Below are positions 46,600 to 59,700 of a stretch of DNA of 64,000 nt, piece after piece. Made by a program: the position numbers and the translations under genes. The DNA is from Dryas octopetala (Eukaryota; Streptophyta; Magnoliopsida; Rosales; Rosaceae), in assembly GCA_963921425.1 (NCBI GenBank), contig OY992839.1, forward strand, positions 64,501 through 128,500. The letters run 5' to 3'. Numbering within the stretch: position 1 is the first letter of the stretch; each line of letters starts with the position of its first letter. The notes beneath the pieces are model-generated. The model was not told where the DNA came from and did no database searches. It saw only the letters and a program-made list of their open reading frames with translations.

Positions 46600-49133
46600 A
46601 TGAGAGTGAAGAGGCAGAAGCGTCACAGGAAGATAGTGAGGTTCTACACAGCATGCTATGGGTTCAGACAGCCATACAAGGTGCTCTGTGATGTGAATTT
46701 TGTGCATCACCTCCTCGTCAATCGCATTACCCCTGCTGACAAGGCCCTCTCTAGTATCCTGGGTGCCCCTGTCATGCTCTTCACCACCAAATGTGCTATT
46801 TCCGAGTTGGAAATACATGGTCCAAGGCTTGGTCCCTCCCATTCTGAGTCTCTTGAAGCTGCTCATAGCCTCATTACTGCAAGGTCTCTACCTCTCTCTT
46901 TCTTCCTTCGGAGACATTTTTTTATTATTTCTTATTAGGAATTTTACCCCTTTCCCAGGTGTGATCATGAGAGGACCATGAGTGCTGATGATTGCATCAT
47001 TGATGTTATTGGTAAAACTAATCCTGAGCATTTCTTTGTTGCTACTCAGCATGCTGATCTTCGAGAGAAAATTCTCAAGGTTACTAATCCACTCTGTTTT
47101 TTTTTTCTCCATTATTACATTTGTAATATTGTATATCCTTGAGCATCTATCCATGTAGACATATTCGCTTGCAGATTCCAGGTGTCCCTGTTATATATGC
47201 TCTGAGAACTGCTCTTTTGCTCGAGTCCCCATCTGCTGCCCAACGCCAATTTGTCAAAATTTCTGAAGAACAACGCTCGCATATGACTGACTTGGAATAT
47301 AAAATGTTGGAAAAGAGGGCAAAGAATATGCTGGCTTCTCATCAAGAAAAGGATTCCTCTGATGAAGAAGATCGTTTTGGAGATCAGAGCTTGGAAGTGC
47401 AGGCTGTAGCAAAGAAGTGTACTGCTGGGAAAGGATTGGGTGTGAAGGATAAAGTTCAGTTTAAGAGAAAGAAGGCAAAGGTAGAGCCTAAAAACACCTT
47501 TTCTCATTTCTTTCATTTTCCTGTATATTTCTTACAATATGTTTGTTTCCTTGACACGTCTCGTATATTTAATCGTATGTAAGGTGTTAGAGTTCACCCT
47601 CAGATGGCATTTTTTGATATAGACTGCCTGTAATATGAAGAAGGGGGATCTATTCTGTTTATATGGACTATGAAAACTCCTGTTATTAGTTTCAGTATAG
47701 ATGGATAGGCCTTAGTATAGGTGCATCATGGATTAAAGTTAATGAAATTAATTTCTATTACTTCCGACTCTATTCCATTTCGCTTACCACAATATCTATC
47801 CCAGTTTTGGCTTGTTTAACTGCATAAGCCAGGGTTGAGATTTAGGTTTTCAGCTTAAGATTATCCTTTATATCGACATTGGCCATATTTATATCAAGAT
47901 ATGATGTTATGTAAGTAATTTATCACATAACAATGATTCTTTTGCACTAGGAAGATGCTTGGCTGGATCTATGCAAAAATGAATGCAGTCTTGTTCATGC
48001 ATCTTATACTTGAAGGAAGATAATAATGTGTCATGGTAGTTAGAACCCTTTCTACGCATATATCTTTTCTTGGATGGGGGACTAGACTTTTCAGAAGGTG
48101 GGTAGTATTAAATAATTAAGATAAAAAGTGGAGAATAGTTAATCTTACAGCCTGTAATTTCCTTGTTCACTGAGTAGTAATTTATTTCTTGTTCTGCATT
48201 CAAATTTTATTTTGATAGTTATTTTATATAGGACATTGGTGAAGTCAAAAGCATGTATTATCTAGTTGTTGGTGGGAATGTAGATTATATGATTGGGGGG
48301 AAGTAGAGTTCAGTGTTCTGATGCATGTACTCTTTCCAAATTTTGACTGAAATTGCCTAGACATCAATTGGGTTTATGCAAAATATATATATATATATAT
48401 ATATACTGTGTTAGAAAATGGTTCCTTAAAATGACTACTTCAATGTTTATGGGTTTACTCTTTTTCTTGAACTTTGCAGGGTCCAAACCCCCTTTCATGT
48501 AAGAAGAAAAAGACTGAGAAAACCCCAGATCTTTCTTCAGTGAAGGTGAGCTTGCAAATAATATTGTTTGTAGCACCCCTCTTCCCCTGTTCTACATTTT
48601 TGTCTTCTATGGCCAGTCATAATATTTGAAGGCAATAATTTGATGTCTGACAATCCTTAACAAATTGGAAAATAAAGAAGTGCTGAAGAGATGGATGCCT
48701 TTAGTTCTTAAGACATGGCCCGTGATGAAAATGATTGATCTCTCGCAGTAGGGTTAAGCTTTGATGTGGACCCCGTCCACCTGGCAATACAACATCAAAT
48801 TCAAGCATGGAAAGATTTGGGCTTACAATTGTGAACATTAATTAAATTTTCTGTAATCTCAAATGACAATCATTTTCACGTTATATTTATCACAAAAAAA
48901 TTAGGTTTGGTATTGCACCATTGCTCCATACAATATTGCTAGTGGCTAGAGCATGTACCACTATCTGATTTTGTGGAGAAAAGGTAATATATGAACATGT
49001 TCTTTTGCTTGACGTGTTTATTGAGATTCTGAAGTTCATGCAGGAAAGGAAGGATGGAGATGCTACTGTGAGGAGTAGAAAGAAACGGAAGAGGAAACGG
49101 AAAGGAAAAAATCCTGTGAAGGCAAACAGTTAA
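46600..49133 (+). CDS. UTP23: UTP23-type rRNA-processing protein (PIN domain)
   Basis: Component of the small-subunit processome in the nucleolus, needed for early 18S rRNA cleavages and snoRNA release. Five coding exons: 46600-46883, 46959-47079, 47175-47480, 48480-48545 and 49044-49133, giving 288 aa, in frame throughout. The N-terminus MRVKRQKRHRKIVRFY is the family signature. A PIN-like domain spans about 26-160 with Asp31 in VLCDVNF, Glu in ISELE, the CDHE (96-99) segment near the zinc-binding region, and PGVPVIYALRTALLLESPS. Residue 126 in the ATQ-x-ADLR motif is His where family members usually have Asp. The C-terminal third is very basic (KKKKTEK, RKKRKRKRKGKN), as expected for nucleolar targeting and RNA contact. 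A read-through of intron 3 would add a short alternative tail. Confidence 0.92.
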
Positions 49134-49813
49134 TGCTCCTCGGCTAATTGGTAAAGGTTTGATAATTGGCTTTCATTGGAATGACGAGTTGAATGAGCAC
49201 ACTATAATTGGTCAGTTTAGAGGGGGAATGATATTGTTTTCACTATCATTATCGTTTAGATGAATGATCATTGTTGTCTTGGGACTACACTTTCTTCTGT
49301 CAATTTTTTTTTTTAACTCACTTTTTTTTTTTTTTTTTTTAAAACCACACCAATTTTCCTTTCATCCTTGTATAAGTTCTTTGCTAAGTGTTCTGTCCTA
49401 CTACTACCATTTATTCCATGGGAGTGAGATGTCGTAGGCTTTATTCAGCCAAGTGTTGTGTACTACTACCACTTTCATGTATGTATCAATGGAGTTGAAG
49501 GTCGTGCTTTTTTACAGTAAAAACTAAAAAGTGACTGAAAAATTGGGATTTCTAGAAAAGCCTTTGAAGTTGAAGATGGAATGGATATAGAGAGAAGACA
49601 GACCTGCATGCATAATTAAGTGCATAGATTAGTGCAGGTACTGGCGGCAGGATATTTTGTTTTGCATGCTTCTCCTTCCATCTCCACAACCACAAGTGGT
49701 CATGCCTATCTTGACATATAGATTCTCTTTTTCCTTCTTTTCTTTTTGATCTATAGGTATTGATTCCCCCTGTACCACTTCCATGACATACATATTCTTC
49801 CATCATGATGAAT

Positions 49814-49856
<43 letters not shown>

Positions 49857-50738
49857 ACTTGTCACTACACTCTAAGCATCTTAATCGTAAGTTTATTAAT
49901 AAACTTAAACATGGAGGTTCCCATGTTTTTAAAACTTAAAAGTAGTGTGTGATATGGCCCAAAAAAAAAAAGTAGTGGGTGATCTTTTATTTTTTGGTAA
50001 ACCTCCATAAGGCATTTATTTGTAATTGAAAATGAATGGAGTATGTCAAAGTAATTTATTTGGTAAACCTCTTAACACACTTCCCAATCTCATAATATTA
50101 GTATTATTTATATCAATTCAATATTAAACTTCTGTTATAAAAGGATACTATACTCTACAATCAACCAAGAAGTCAAAGTTTTCGAGTTATCTTTTCTTTC
50201 AAATCTCTTTTAAACACTACAACTTTACAAACAGCTGTATGTGAAAGAAAAAATTCAAAAGAAATTGTTGTTTGTGATTGTAACATCATGTGACATGTTG
50301 ATGTTACAGGTAAATAGGTTTTCTCTTTACAGAGCGTATGTTTTTTAATTAAAGAACGAACGCAAATGTTTTATGGTTTTTTTTTTCACCATTTGATCTT
50401 ATTCTTGGCAGTATTTAATTACTTAGGATATAAATCATCAATCGATATATATTTCTTGATTTTAACTCTTATGGTTTTGAGTTTCTGTTTCTTGGTTAGT
50501 TCAAAACTTGAGAGTTAAAATTTAAAATATAACTTCGAACAATAATTATATACCCTAAAATTATATAGAAATCAATATCCTAAAATGTTGAACCTCATGC
50601 AAAATAACAAATGTCATAGAAATACTTATGTTTGTTCTACTTAATTATGAATATATTAATCTCTATATATATATATATATATAATTAGCAGTTGCATGCA
50701 TGCACTACCCTTGATCGATGAGCTAGCTATAGCTTTGT
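49134..50738. other. UTP23 3' flank and spacer
   Basis: AT-rich. It holds the UTP23 3' UTR, poly-T runs and a (CT)n tract. The 84-codon minus frame at 49552-49806 has no motif. No gene was recognised. Confidence 0.5.
49816..49854. repeat. (CT)n microsatellite
   Basis: About 19 CT units. Confidence 0.9.
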
Positions 50739-51526
50739 TTAATTTTCCTCATCATCCTCAGCAACAGCTGCTTGCCTCGCCTGATCTATATTATCAGCTT
50801 GTTTTGCCTTAAGGACAAGCTCCTCAGTGGTGGTGCCAATGATCTCGTTAGCACGTTTCAGCCCAACGCAGCTATACCGTCCAAGGGTATCCTAAATTCA
50901 TATATACGTACGTATATGTACATGCATACACACTCACGTAAGGTAATATTTAATTAGTTCAAGTCAGATCGAAAAAATCAATAAGAAAAGTGTGGAATTA
51001 GGCTATATATATATATCAGTAAATTATATATGAAATAATGGGGAAACTTTTATTTGTTGGCCAAAAATAATTGAGAAACTTAAATATTAATTACCTACGA
51101 TTCTCAAAAAAAAAAATAGTTACGTACATACGTACCTGAAGTATGTCTTAGCACAGTAACCAGTCACAGTGGAAAGAATTGCAAAAATGACCCACAGATC
51201 AACTTTAGGCATTTCAAGCGAAGTAATAATAGCAACCTGCAGTACGTAAATTAATTATGAAATAGCAATTAATTAGCTGCATTTATTTATTTATTTCACA
51301 AGATAAAAATTTAAGGACAATTAGAAGACAACTTCATTAATTGCTGCTCTATATATATAAATTAATAACTTACTTACCAACCCAACTACGGCAGAGCCAA
51401 GGAATGTGAGCCAGTCATTGGAGTTAATCCTGGGTTCTTCTTCTCAGGCTGTAAATTAATTAAACTACTTTATTGATCATCCATCCATCAATATTAGTTG
51501 TTGTGTAAACCCTAATTGAAACCATG

Positions 51527-51559
<33 letters not shown>

Positions 51560-51619
51560 TACACATACTTCAAGGGAAATTTAATATTTAATTAATTTTA
51601 AAGAAATTAATCTAGCTAG

Positions 51620-51654
<35 letters not shown>

Positions 51655-52638
51655 AAAACTCACAAGAACTATCACCAAATCAGCCATTGGGATATTTTTG
51701 AAATGTTTAACATATATTCCCCCGTCGTGTAGTTCGTCTGGTGGACTTGAGTGCCTGAAAAGTTATAATTCTTCTTATCGATGATCAATACATTATTTTC
51801 ATGCTAGGTTATCAATTTCAGCCTCGGGAATGGATTAAATCATTTCAAATTTTCAATTCCTAGAGGCTAGAGCATCAATTCAATCAATAAGCAGTTAAAT
51901 CCCCTCCCCATTAATTCATAATAAATTAATTAAAGTCCATAACTTATGAGATCAGTATCATGCGTATAGCTGAACTTTCATTCCATTCCCAATTAATAAA
52001 TATATATATATATATATATATCAAATAAATCTCTCTGCAACTGCAAGCCGGCCCCCTTATATTCCTCCATCAGATTAGAAGAAAATACATTATATACTTG
52101 CATCGAGCAACAACCATATGCATGTCCAACCTTAATTGTGATATAATATACATATAACAGAGAATGGTTTTGAAAATGATGGACAAATTAAATAAAAATC
52201 AACCATGTAATTAACTCATTAATTGTTTTCAAGAACATATATATATTATATATGAATGTATCTATATAATATATATATGCAAAACAATATTAATATATAT
52301 TAATTAATTTTATAAAGAAAGAAAGTAGTTAGGTACCTGTAAACAACAATTATCCTTTCAAAAGTTGGCTCTTGGATTGTGTTCTTGGTCAGCAAATTTT
52401 TAAGGCTGAAGAACACACATACAACATATATATAAATTAATGTCGTGAAGTACTTCAAGGCGGATGAGAAAATTAACGAATGTAAGAAAAATAAAAAAAC
52501 CTTAGTTCCAGTTTTTCAAGGCGGATTCGTTCAACATATATGTCACCCCCATCTGATGAGCCACCGTCATTTTCATCATCCAGTAATGGATCTTCCTTGC
52601 GTTTTACACTTGACCCTTTGGATAAAAATTGTTCGGTC
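50739..52638 (-). pseudogene. DUF3754 (TMEM143-like) gene relic
   Basis: Six exon-like pieces: 52638-52501, 52405-52337, 51754-51664, 51448-51378, 51236-51136 and 50891-50739. They spell family text: IYVERIRLEKLEL, LLTKNTIQEPTFERIIVVYR, IYVKHFKNIPMADLVIVL, PEKKNPGLTPM, a membrane segment (VDLWVIFAILSTVTGYCAKTYF) and CVGLKRANEIIGTTTEELVLKAKQ. The family is a plant membrane protein of unknown function, identified here from memory. Three defects are seen: no N-terminal half upstream; a one-base shift in exon 4 after LTPM, which makes the rest of that exon (DWLTFLGSAVVGLV) fall in another frame; and no exon for the roughly 100 residues that normally link KTYF to the final exon, since only 244 bases separate them. 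Splice sites are otherwise intact, so loss of function looks fairly recent. Confidence 0.65.
51623..51650. repeat. (GA)n microsatellite
   Basis: Fourteen GA units inside an intron of the DUF3754 relic. Longer AT runs lie nearby at about 51527-51554 and 51999-52021. Confidence 0.9.
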
Positions 52639-54219
52639 CTGCAATAACGTACGTACACCAACAATTAATTAATGGGATACAGAAAAATACAAAAATCAAT
52701 GCTTAAGCCTTAATGAATTAAACCTAAAGTATATTTAGTTTCTCATAGCTAGCTATTTGCTAGCTCAATAGTACAGTACGTACGTGTTGGTAACACCAAT
52801 CACAACACAAATTAATTAGTAATCTATACATGCAAAAGATGATCGCATGCATCTATTAATTAAATTTTAAACATTTTTAATCATATATATAATTAAGTTC
52901 CAAGAATCAATATATATGTATATATATATATATCTATGCATGGAGTATGACAGTAGCTAGCTAGACAAGTTTTAAAAAATTACTTGGTTCTGTACCAAAA
53001 ATGACTTACTTAGTTACTTTTAAAAGGTATTTCTACATACGAGTGCAATGATAAGGTCCACTTTCTCCACGAGAAAGAAATCGGTTGTCTTATCAAATCC
53101 TATGCCGCGTCGGAAGATAATGTACTGATCATGAATTCATGATGATCCAACACTACTCCAATTCTTATCAAAGCCAACCAATTTCAAGGGTATCCTCCCT
53201 CCATTAAACAACTAATATTTAGTTGTTTAAGCTATTAGCCACCAATTAGCCTCTAATAAGCTGTTAGTTGTACAGATTGAGGTGGCTAATACTCAATACA
53301 TGCCAATCTCAAGGTTTTGGTGACTGCAAAGATCAAATCTGACATTGATGTAGACAAGGGCTTAAGCAACTAACAGGAACTTTTGTTGGTGGTTTAGTGA
53401 AACTAAAGATATAATAAAAAACTGATTAGCCATGCCTTATTAAACCAAAGATGATTGGTTTGACAGTGATTCTCACCATTGCTGCAGTAGTTGGTTAAAC
53501 ATGTCAACTCTTTCACAAATGGTTTGAAATTTATATTAATTTGGTGGCAACCTGGACATTATGTGCTACCAATATTGCCAACTAATTCCATATATGGTTT
53601 GAACATGTTCCACTAATATTCATATGGTGACATGAAATTACTAATACAATTCAACCCCATTTGTTATGAAAATTATTGGTTGATTAAATGGTTACACTAA
53701 CGACAAACAGTGGATTCATTAATTGTTACTTCTGCATTGAAACTATTGTATTTGCTGAATTGATTTTGTGGCTAATAAAATCATCATAGAACATACATTC
53801 CAAAAAGACCAAATGGGAAGCTAATCAAATGGAACTTGTTTTCCAAACATAAGGATAAACATATATTCATATTGATGAGTGCCAGAGGAATTACAAACAT
53901 TGCTGCAGCAAATGCTATCTCTAAAGCATTTTTCTAATATGCACAACCACTTAAAAAGTCTGCATTCACCAACCATTAATTACAACCTGAAAATGCAAGT
54001 TTCATCCCTGATGAAATTAACACAGCAGACTTAACCAACTATACGCTAGGATGCCCAAAAGAAGTACACTTGCTATTATATATTTGGCCAACAAGCTAAG
54101 ATATATTAGCAAGTGCTACTATCCAAAATAAGTTTCAAAAACAAAAGTGTTGCAGCAGTTGCAGCAGATATATTGAAGTCTAGCTATCACACACCTCTCT
54201 GGCAATATCACCAACTATT
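52639..54219. other. Spacer between DUF3754 relic and transposase gene
   Basis: Two parts. Up to about 53140 it is very AT-rich host-like sequence. From about 53150 to 54219 composition is more even, with recurring GGTTTGA, TTGGTGG and AACCAA(T/C) words, and it may be the 3' part of the element carrying the transposase gene. No coding frame over 60 codons has a motif. Confidence 0.4.
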
Positions 54220-56655
54220 TCACTTCCGAGAGGCAAAGTTCCCCCCACTAGCAGTTGACAGCCTTCCGTGCTGACTTGTGCCTTCATTTGGAGAGGAGGA
54301 AGCATTCTGAAAACGACCACGATAGGACATATTTGTAGCAAAAGGGTTATGAGCATCACGAACTGGAAGTGATTGTTCAAGCTGTGGTGCGGAACACTCT
54401 GCTAAGACTTGTAGTGACGCACCCAAGCTTGCTTGCGTGCTTCCAGTAGGCGAAACAGCATTCCTGAAGTAATTGTCAAGAGCACTTGTAACACGAGTCT
54501 CAAAGTGCATCTCCATGTACTGCTGCTGCCTTTGCAGATGCATAATCTCCTCTTCATGCATGTTTCGAACTCGCTCCAACTCAGAACGGCATTGATCCAT
54601 CGCATGTCTTCCTCTTTCAATCTCCTCTTTCTGTTGTTCTGATTCTCTGGCAGCTCTCTCGATTTCTTGCTCATACTCAGCGCGCAGAGCATGCAATTCC
54701 GCTGACAAACCTCGCCTATCAGACACAAACCCTGGTATGTCTGAGGGAGTGACCCCAATGCCATAACCCTTTACACGATTCCCGTGCTCTGGGCCAAGAA
54801 CAGCAGCAAACACATCATTGCAATCCTTCTCTGTCAGCTCCCTACTATTCGGCATCTCTTGGATTGCACGAACCCTGCTATCCAAATCATCATGTACATA
54901 ATAGCTAAGTAATTTATAAACAATCCAGGCCTTTTTCACCACCTAAATCACATGTTGCACACACAATAAAGGAGGGCATTTACAATAAAGGAGGTGTTAG
55001 TCCCATCATGTGATGATTCACATTCAATGGATGTTGAAGAACCACGTGGCATCAAATAATCTGTTGGAGAGAAACAAGAGTAGAATAATTCAATATATGC
55101 AACAGGTTCCAGTTACACTCACCATGATTCTCCCAGATGTTGCATCAACAGGCTCCCCACTTGCCTTGCGATGGGTCAGCTTGAAAAATTCAATCCGATC
55201 AGGCTCATACCCATGCTCTTGTATCTGCCAATTCCATACATTTATGTGAATAATATGAAATAAATCAACTGCCTCTGTATTTTGAAAAGCACAACTCTGT
55301 TTTTCACTTAGAAAAGGTTTTCAATATGCGCAGCCTATACTCACATATTCATCTCGCAGCTGCGCATATGATTTGGTCCCGGTTGTGTGGCCCATATTCA
55401 GCTTTGCACGGTTCACTATGTTAATTGCACGGCGACGCTGCATGTACACAAATACACATCTTAGTTTGACATAAACAATTGCATTACTGAAGTATAACAT
55501 AATTTGATGTTAGATTTTGTAAACTAATCCAAAAATTGCACATGTGTTATATATATGTCATATATATTTAGCATATATTTCACATTTACTTTACACAAAG
55601 AAATTCAAATTAGGATTAATTTACCAAATAAAAAATTAAGAATTAGGTCTGCTAATTAGAAATTCATAAACTTGAACAATATTTCACATGCATACACTTA
55701 TATAACTTGAAAATGAACTTACCATTCCCTTTTCGGAATCCCAAAATGCAACCAATCGTGTCCATTGGAGAGGACATACATGCTGGTCACCACAGTGGAA
55801 TCTTGCATTTGTGTTCAGGTTCGAGTAGTACCAATCTTTGCGCAGGATGCACTTGTGATGCTTCCAACGTTCATTCAATTTTGTCTCCACCACGTACCGA
55901 ATTCTCAAGGCCAAAGCCTTAGTCCTACTGTCATTCCAGTCAATTGTTGCCTGCACACCAATAATTTTGCATAATGAAGTAATAACAATCACTAAATAAC
56001 AAATCTTGGTAAATTCAATGTGTTGCTAAGTATACCTCAATTTTGGCCCAAGACGTGTTTAGCACAAGCCCTCGAAATTGTCTCCAATCTTCCACATTAA
56101 TTGGGAAAAGTTTGTTATCGATGGCCAGTTGGCCTAGGTAACGAGCAAAGCGCGCCACAGTTCTGCTAGGTGCCACTGCTTGCCCATACTTGTTGAACCT
56201 CATAATCTCACGTCCGGATATTGCCCAGTTTGGATGGTTGCGACCCCTGCGCTTCCTCAAGTCCACAATAGCAATATGGGCCTGATCATTCTCCTCTTCA
56301 TCAGCCTGCCCAACATGAACCGCAACCTCTATGGGATTTGGAATGAATTGGTCATTACCAAGTGCCTGTGCTTGAATAGCATCAAAGGCTGCCTGAACAT
56401 CTGCTTGGTTTCCTATTGCTTGGGTCTCAGACTCATTCTCCAAACCATGCTCACCCCCATCTCCAGTCCCTAATCCTTGCACATCATCGAGTCCCACTGC
56501 CAGAGGGTGAGGTACAGCTTCACTGGTTGTTTAAACAAAAATTAGGCACTCATCAGACCATAATTAGACCACATGCAATTATTAAATGTTTTTCATGTAA
56601 AAAACAATCCCACTGATGCCATATGGGATTTAAACATTTACCTTGTTCTTGCCAT
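54220..56655 (-). CDS. Plant transposase, Ptta/En/Spm type (Transposase_24 domain)
   Basis: Six exons: 56655-56642, 56522-56036, 55950-55723, 55437-55345, 55224-55123 and 54942-54220. They join in frame to 548 aa with GT-AG introns and no internal stop. The domain order follows the Transposase_24 family: RKRRGRNHPNWAISG; W-rich middle (VETKLNERWKHHKCILRKDWYY); NRAKLNMGHTTGTKSYAQLRDE; EFFKLTHRKASGEPVD; and HGNRVKGYGIGVTPSDIPG. A long coiled coil follows (about 390-470, ELHALRAEYEQEIERAARES...). The tail is Ser/Asn-rich. These proteins are encoded by CACTA elements and are thought to bind element ends. A block of GGTCCGGTCCTCAA repeats lies 225 bases upstream. The first exon is only 14 bases (MARTS), so that junction is the least certain. 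The frame being intact suggests a young element or retained function. Confidence 0.8.
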
Positions 56656-56879
56656 TTCTACCAAGTGCAGACACTAAATGGAAAATTAGCTGCACAATCG
56701 AAAGATATTTAACTATGTTAGTCCGAAATTCCTTTCAGCTGCCACCAACAAACAAGTTATGTATTAACATTATGTAAATCATAGTGAGGTTATTTCAATC
56801 CATTAGACATTATATATGTATAACATGATTGGTCCTAGCATATATAAATGTCCTTCCATCCACATTCATAACCTTAGTG

Positions 56880-57460
56880 AGGTTCGGTCCTCAACTGGTG
56901 CGGTCCGGTCCTAAAGCCTTAAAAACAAACAATAGTTCACAGGAGGTCCGGTCCTCAAAGGAGAGAACCGGTTCTCAATCACAGAAATGACAAAGCGGCT
57001 GACTGTAGGTCCGGTCCTCGACTGGTGAGGTCCGGTCCTCAACGCCTTAAACACAAACATAATTAAATATAGGTCCGGTCCTCAATGGAGAGAACCGGTT
57101 CTGAAGTCCTGAAATTTCAAAGCGACTTACTGGAGGTCCGGTCCTCAAATGGTGAGGTCCGGTCCTCTAGCCTTAAAACAAACATAGTTGACTGGAGGTC
57201 CGGTCCTCAATGGAGAGAACCGGTTTTCAACCCCAGAAATTTGAAAGAGACGTACTGGAGGTCCGGTCCTCTAGCCTTAAAACAAACATAGTTGACTGGA
57301 GGTCCGGTTCTCAATGGAGAGAACCGGTTTTCAACCCCAGAAATTTGAAAGAGACGTACTGGAGGTCCGGTCCTCAACTGGTGAGGATCGGTTCTCAAGC
57401 AGTTAAAAGAAACATGAGTAAACTGTAGGTCCGGTCCTCAAATTAGAGGACCGGTTCTCT
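56880..57460. repeat. Tandem GGTCCGGTCCTCAA / GAGAACCGGTTCTCAA array (block A)
   Basis: About five units of roughly 104-125 bases. Each has two or three copies of AGGTCCGGTCCTCAA and one GAGAACCGGTT(C/T)T(C/T)AA, separated by GCCTTAAAACAAACATA and CAGAAATTTGAAA spacers. Positions about 57167-57270 and 57271-57375 are nearly identical. The array is rich in CpG against an AT-rich background. It resembles the subterminal repetitive regions of CACTA elements. Confidence 0.85.
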
Positions 57461-59424
57461 GAAATGTATAATTGTAATGATGCCAAAGCCTACAGAGCAT
57501 TACAATTGATAGAGTTGAAATGTGCTCTTAGTCTTCTAAAAGTAGTCCAATTCTAAAATACATGACATTATTAAAATTCTTTTTTAAAGAAACATTTCAG
57601 CATAAACTTCTATTTAAAACATTGTTGGTCCACATGTCATGAATAAACCTTTCATCCAATACTTGTTACACCCCTTTCAGTGACATATATTTCTAATAAT
57701 ATTGTTTCATTACTTCTACTGAAGATTCAATCTCACTATTTAATTTTGTGTTGTCATTTTTGTATATCAATGTGTATAGCATGTATGAATAGGCCCTATT
57801 AGGATTTTCAATTTATTATGTTAGAATAGGCCCTATTATTCCATCCAGATTCATAACCTTAGTAAGAATCCAGGTTTTACGCAATAGACTTAGGCCTTGT
57901 GTGTGTGTGTCTGCAGGTTTATAAGAGCATAAAAATATTTGCATTTGGCAAAACACACTTTCAGTAGATCCTCTTCTAGAGGAAGGATACAACACAAATG
58001 TCCAAGATATATGAAGTAGATGCTGTGGAATCTTTAACCTGCAGACTTAAAGTGACATACTGATACAACACAGTTTGGTCGATTGTTACATGTGAGGGTT
58101 GCCTACAACACAGTAATGAATAAACTAAAATAATAGCATACATACATCAATAGCAGCACCAATAGTATTTAATGTACTCAAGAGAATCTTGACTCTACAA
58201 CCAAACAAAACAAAAACCAGTTGTGTGTTAATCACCTGATGCTTGCTCAAACAAACTTTAACTCTCACCTTCACCTAACAGCCACTAGGTGCGCAGTTCT
58301 TAAGAGAAGACAGTAAAGGAGCAAATAAAGGTCTGTATCCCACTGAAGCAGCAGATCTCTTATATAAAGCCTTCACGTATATGGCCAAATAATGGCTTAG
58401 GGATGTGGCCCAAAATAATCCCACTCCTCTTTTATTTTAGAAATCAATTGTTTTTGTTAAAAATATAATATATTCCCATCACTTTTACAACATTTGGAGG
58501 TAAAACATTTGGGGAAATGGATTTGATTCACTTTGAACTTTCAGCCATGGCGCCAAGGTAAAAGTTTCCCTCCCACCACTGTTGTTGCACATCCTTCCAC
58601 ACCAAAGAAACCAACAGCTAAGTTAAGTTGTATACTAGGGGAACAATAGCTGTCTTCCACCTTATCACAATGCACTAAAACAAGCTGCGTACCTGCATGG
58701 CCAAGTTCCTTCTCAACAGTGGGTATGTATATGATGACATTAGATAGAATTAATCTGGTTACTTTATTCCACTTCTTAAAGTACACCATCACAACCAAAC
58801 TAATAAACAACATCATAATTAAGAAAAGTCATCATCTACCAATAATTTATATTAATTTAGTTTTTATTCTAACTAGTTCTCTTAAGTATTAATAAAAGTA
58901 ACAAAAGTAACAATTTAGTGTTTTTTTTTTGTCTATGTTTTTATGCTGTCCAGTTTTCTTAATTAATAATAAAAGTCACAAAAGTAATAATTTTTCTTTT
59001 GTCAGTTTTTTGGCTAACTAGTTTTCTTAAGTACAATAAGAAAGTTGGTTTAGTTTTTTAAAAGTATGCTTTACCTTGACATTTCAATTGAAGTATGTCA
59101 TGGTTTTGCTGTTGTGATGGTGTGGGTTTCACCTTTTGCAAGTTGCCTTTTGAATTACCAAACAACAACACATTAAAGTTAAAACATTTAAAATACTCCA
59201 CCTTCATACATTACATTACATGTGACTCCCTTATACAATAGAGTGTAAGATCCATTACATTCTACTTCCCTGTTAATATGATCTCACTCTAGCTCATATG
59301 ATTCATTACATTCCAATGCTACTTCCCCTGCCCATATGATCCCACTCTAGCTATTTTATTTAGCCTAAAGATCTAGCATCCAAATGGATACACCTGAGAT
59401 CAACATATTCAGCAGGGATATCAC
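57461..59424. other. Spacer right of repeat block A
   Basis: AT-rich. A 91-codon minus frame at 58541-58816 has no motif. A TATATAAAG box near 58370 is present on the plus strand, but no gene follows it. Probably transposon interior or debris. Confidence 0.35.
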
Positions 59425-59700
59425 CTAATTTCCTAAATCAGTTGGTGGTTTGCTGCTATGCTCCTTAGTCCACCATGCATAGACATCTTCCACCTCCCTC
59501 AAATACATTTCATACTCACTGTCGGTACCGTCAAAAGAGTCATTTTCTGGGGTTGCAGGTTTAGGCACAGTCCACCTCGCCCTGTTTGCCTTCTTCTTAT
59601 ATCGATACCTTCGACCTTCACCCTTGGAAGTACTATGTGCAGTAGGTGCTGGCTGAGGTTGCTGTGGTGGTTTGGGCTGCTCCACCTCCACCCCATGCAC
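59425..59700 (-). CDS. Unrecognised ORF, Pro/Gln-rich then acidic
   Basis: Open for about 91 codons with an in-frame ATG near its start, and possibly a downstream exon of the ORF at 60375-60893. The N-terminal part is rich in Pro and Gln (EQPKPPQQPQPAP). A basic stretch follows (GRRYRYKKKANRARW), then an acidic end (SFDGTDSEYEMYLREVEDVYAWW). No domain was recognised. It lies between two GGTCCGGTCCTCAA blocks, so a transposon-encoded protein is likely. Confidence 0.35.
   Translation of the reverse strand: MHGVEVEQPKPPQQPQPAPTAHSTSKGEGRRYRYKKKANRARWTVPKPATPENDSFDGTDSEYEMYLREVEDVYAWWTKEHSSKPPTDLGN

Noticed and set aside
53148..53165. CACTACTCCAATTC as the left end of a CACTA element holding the transposase gene
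   Set aside because: No matching inverted end with CAA target copy was found to the right of the gene.
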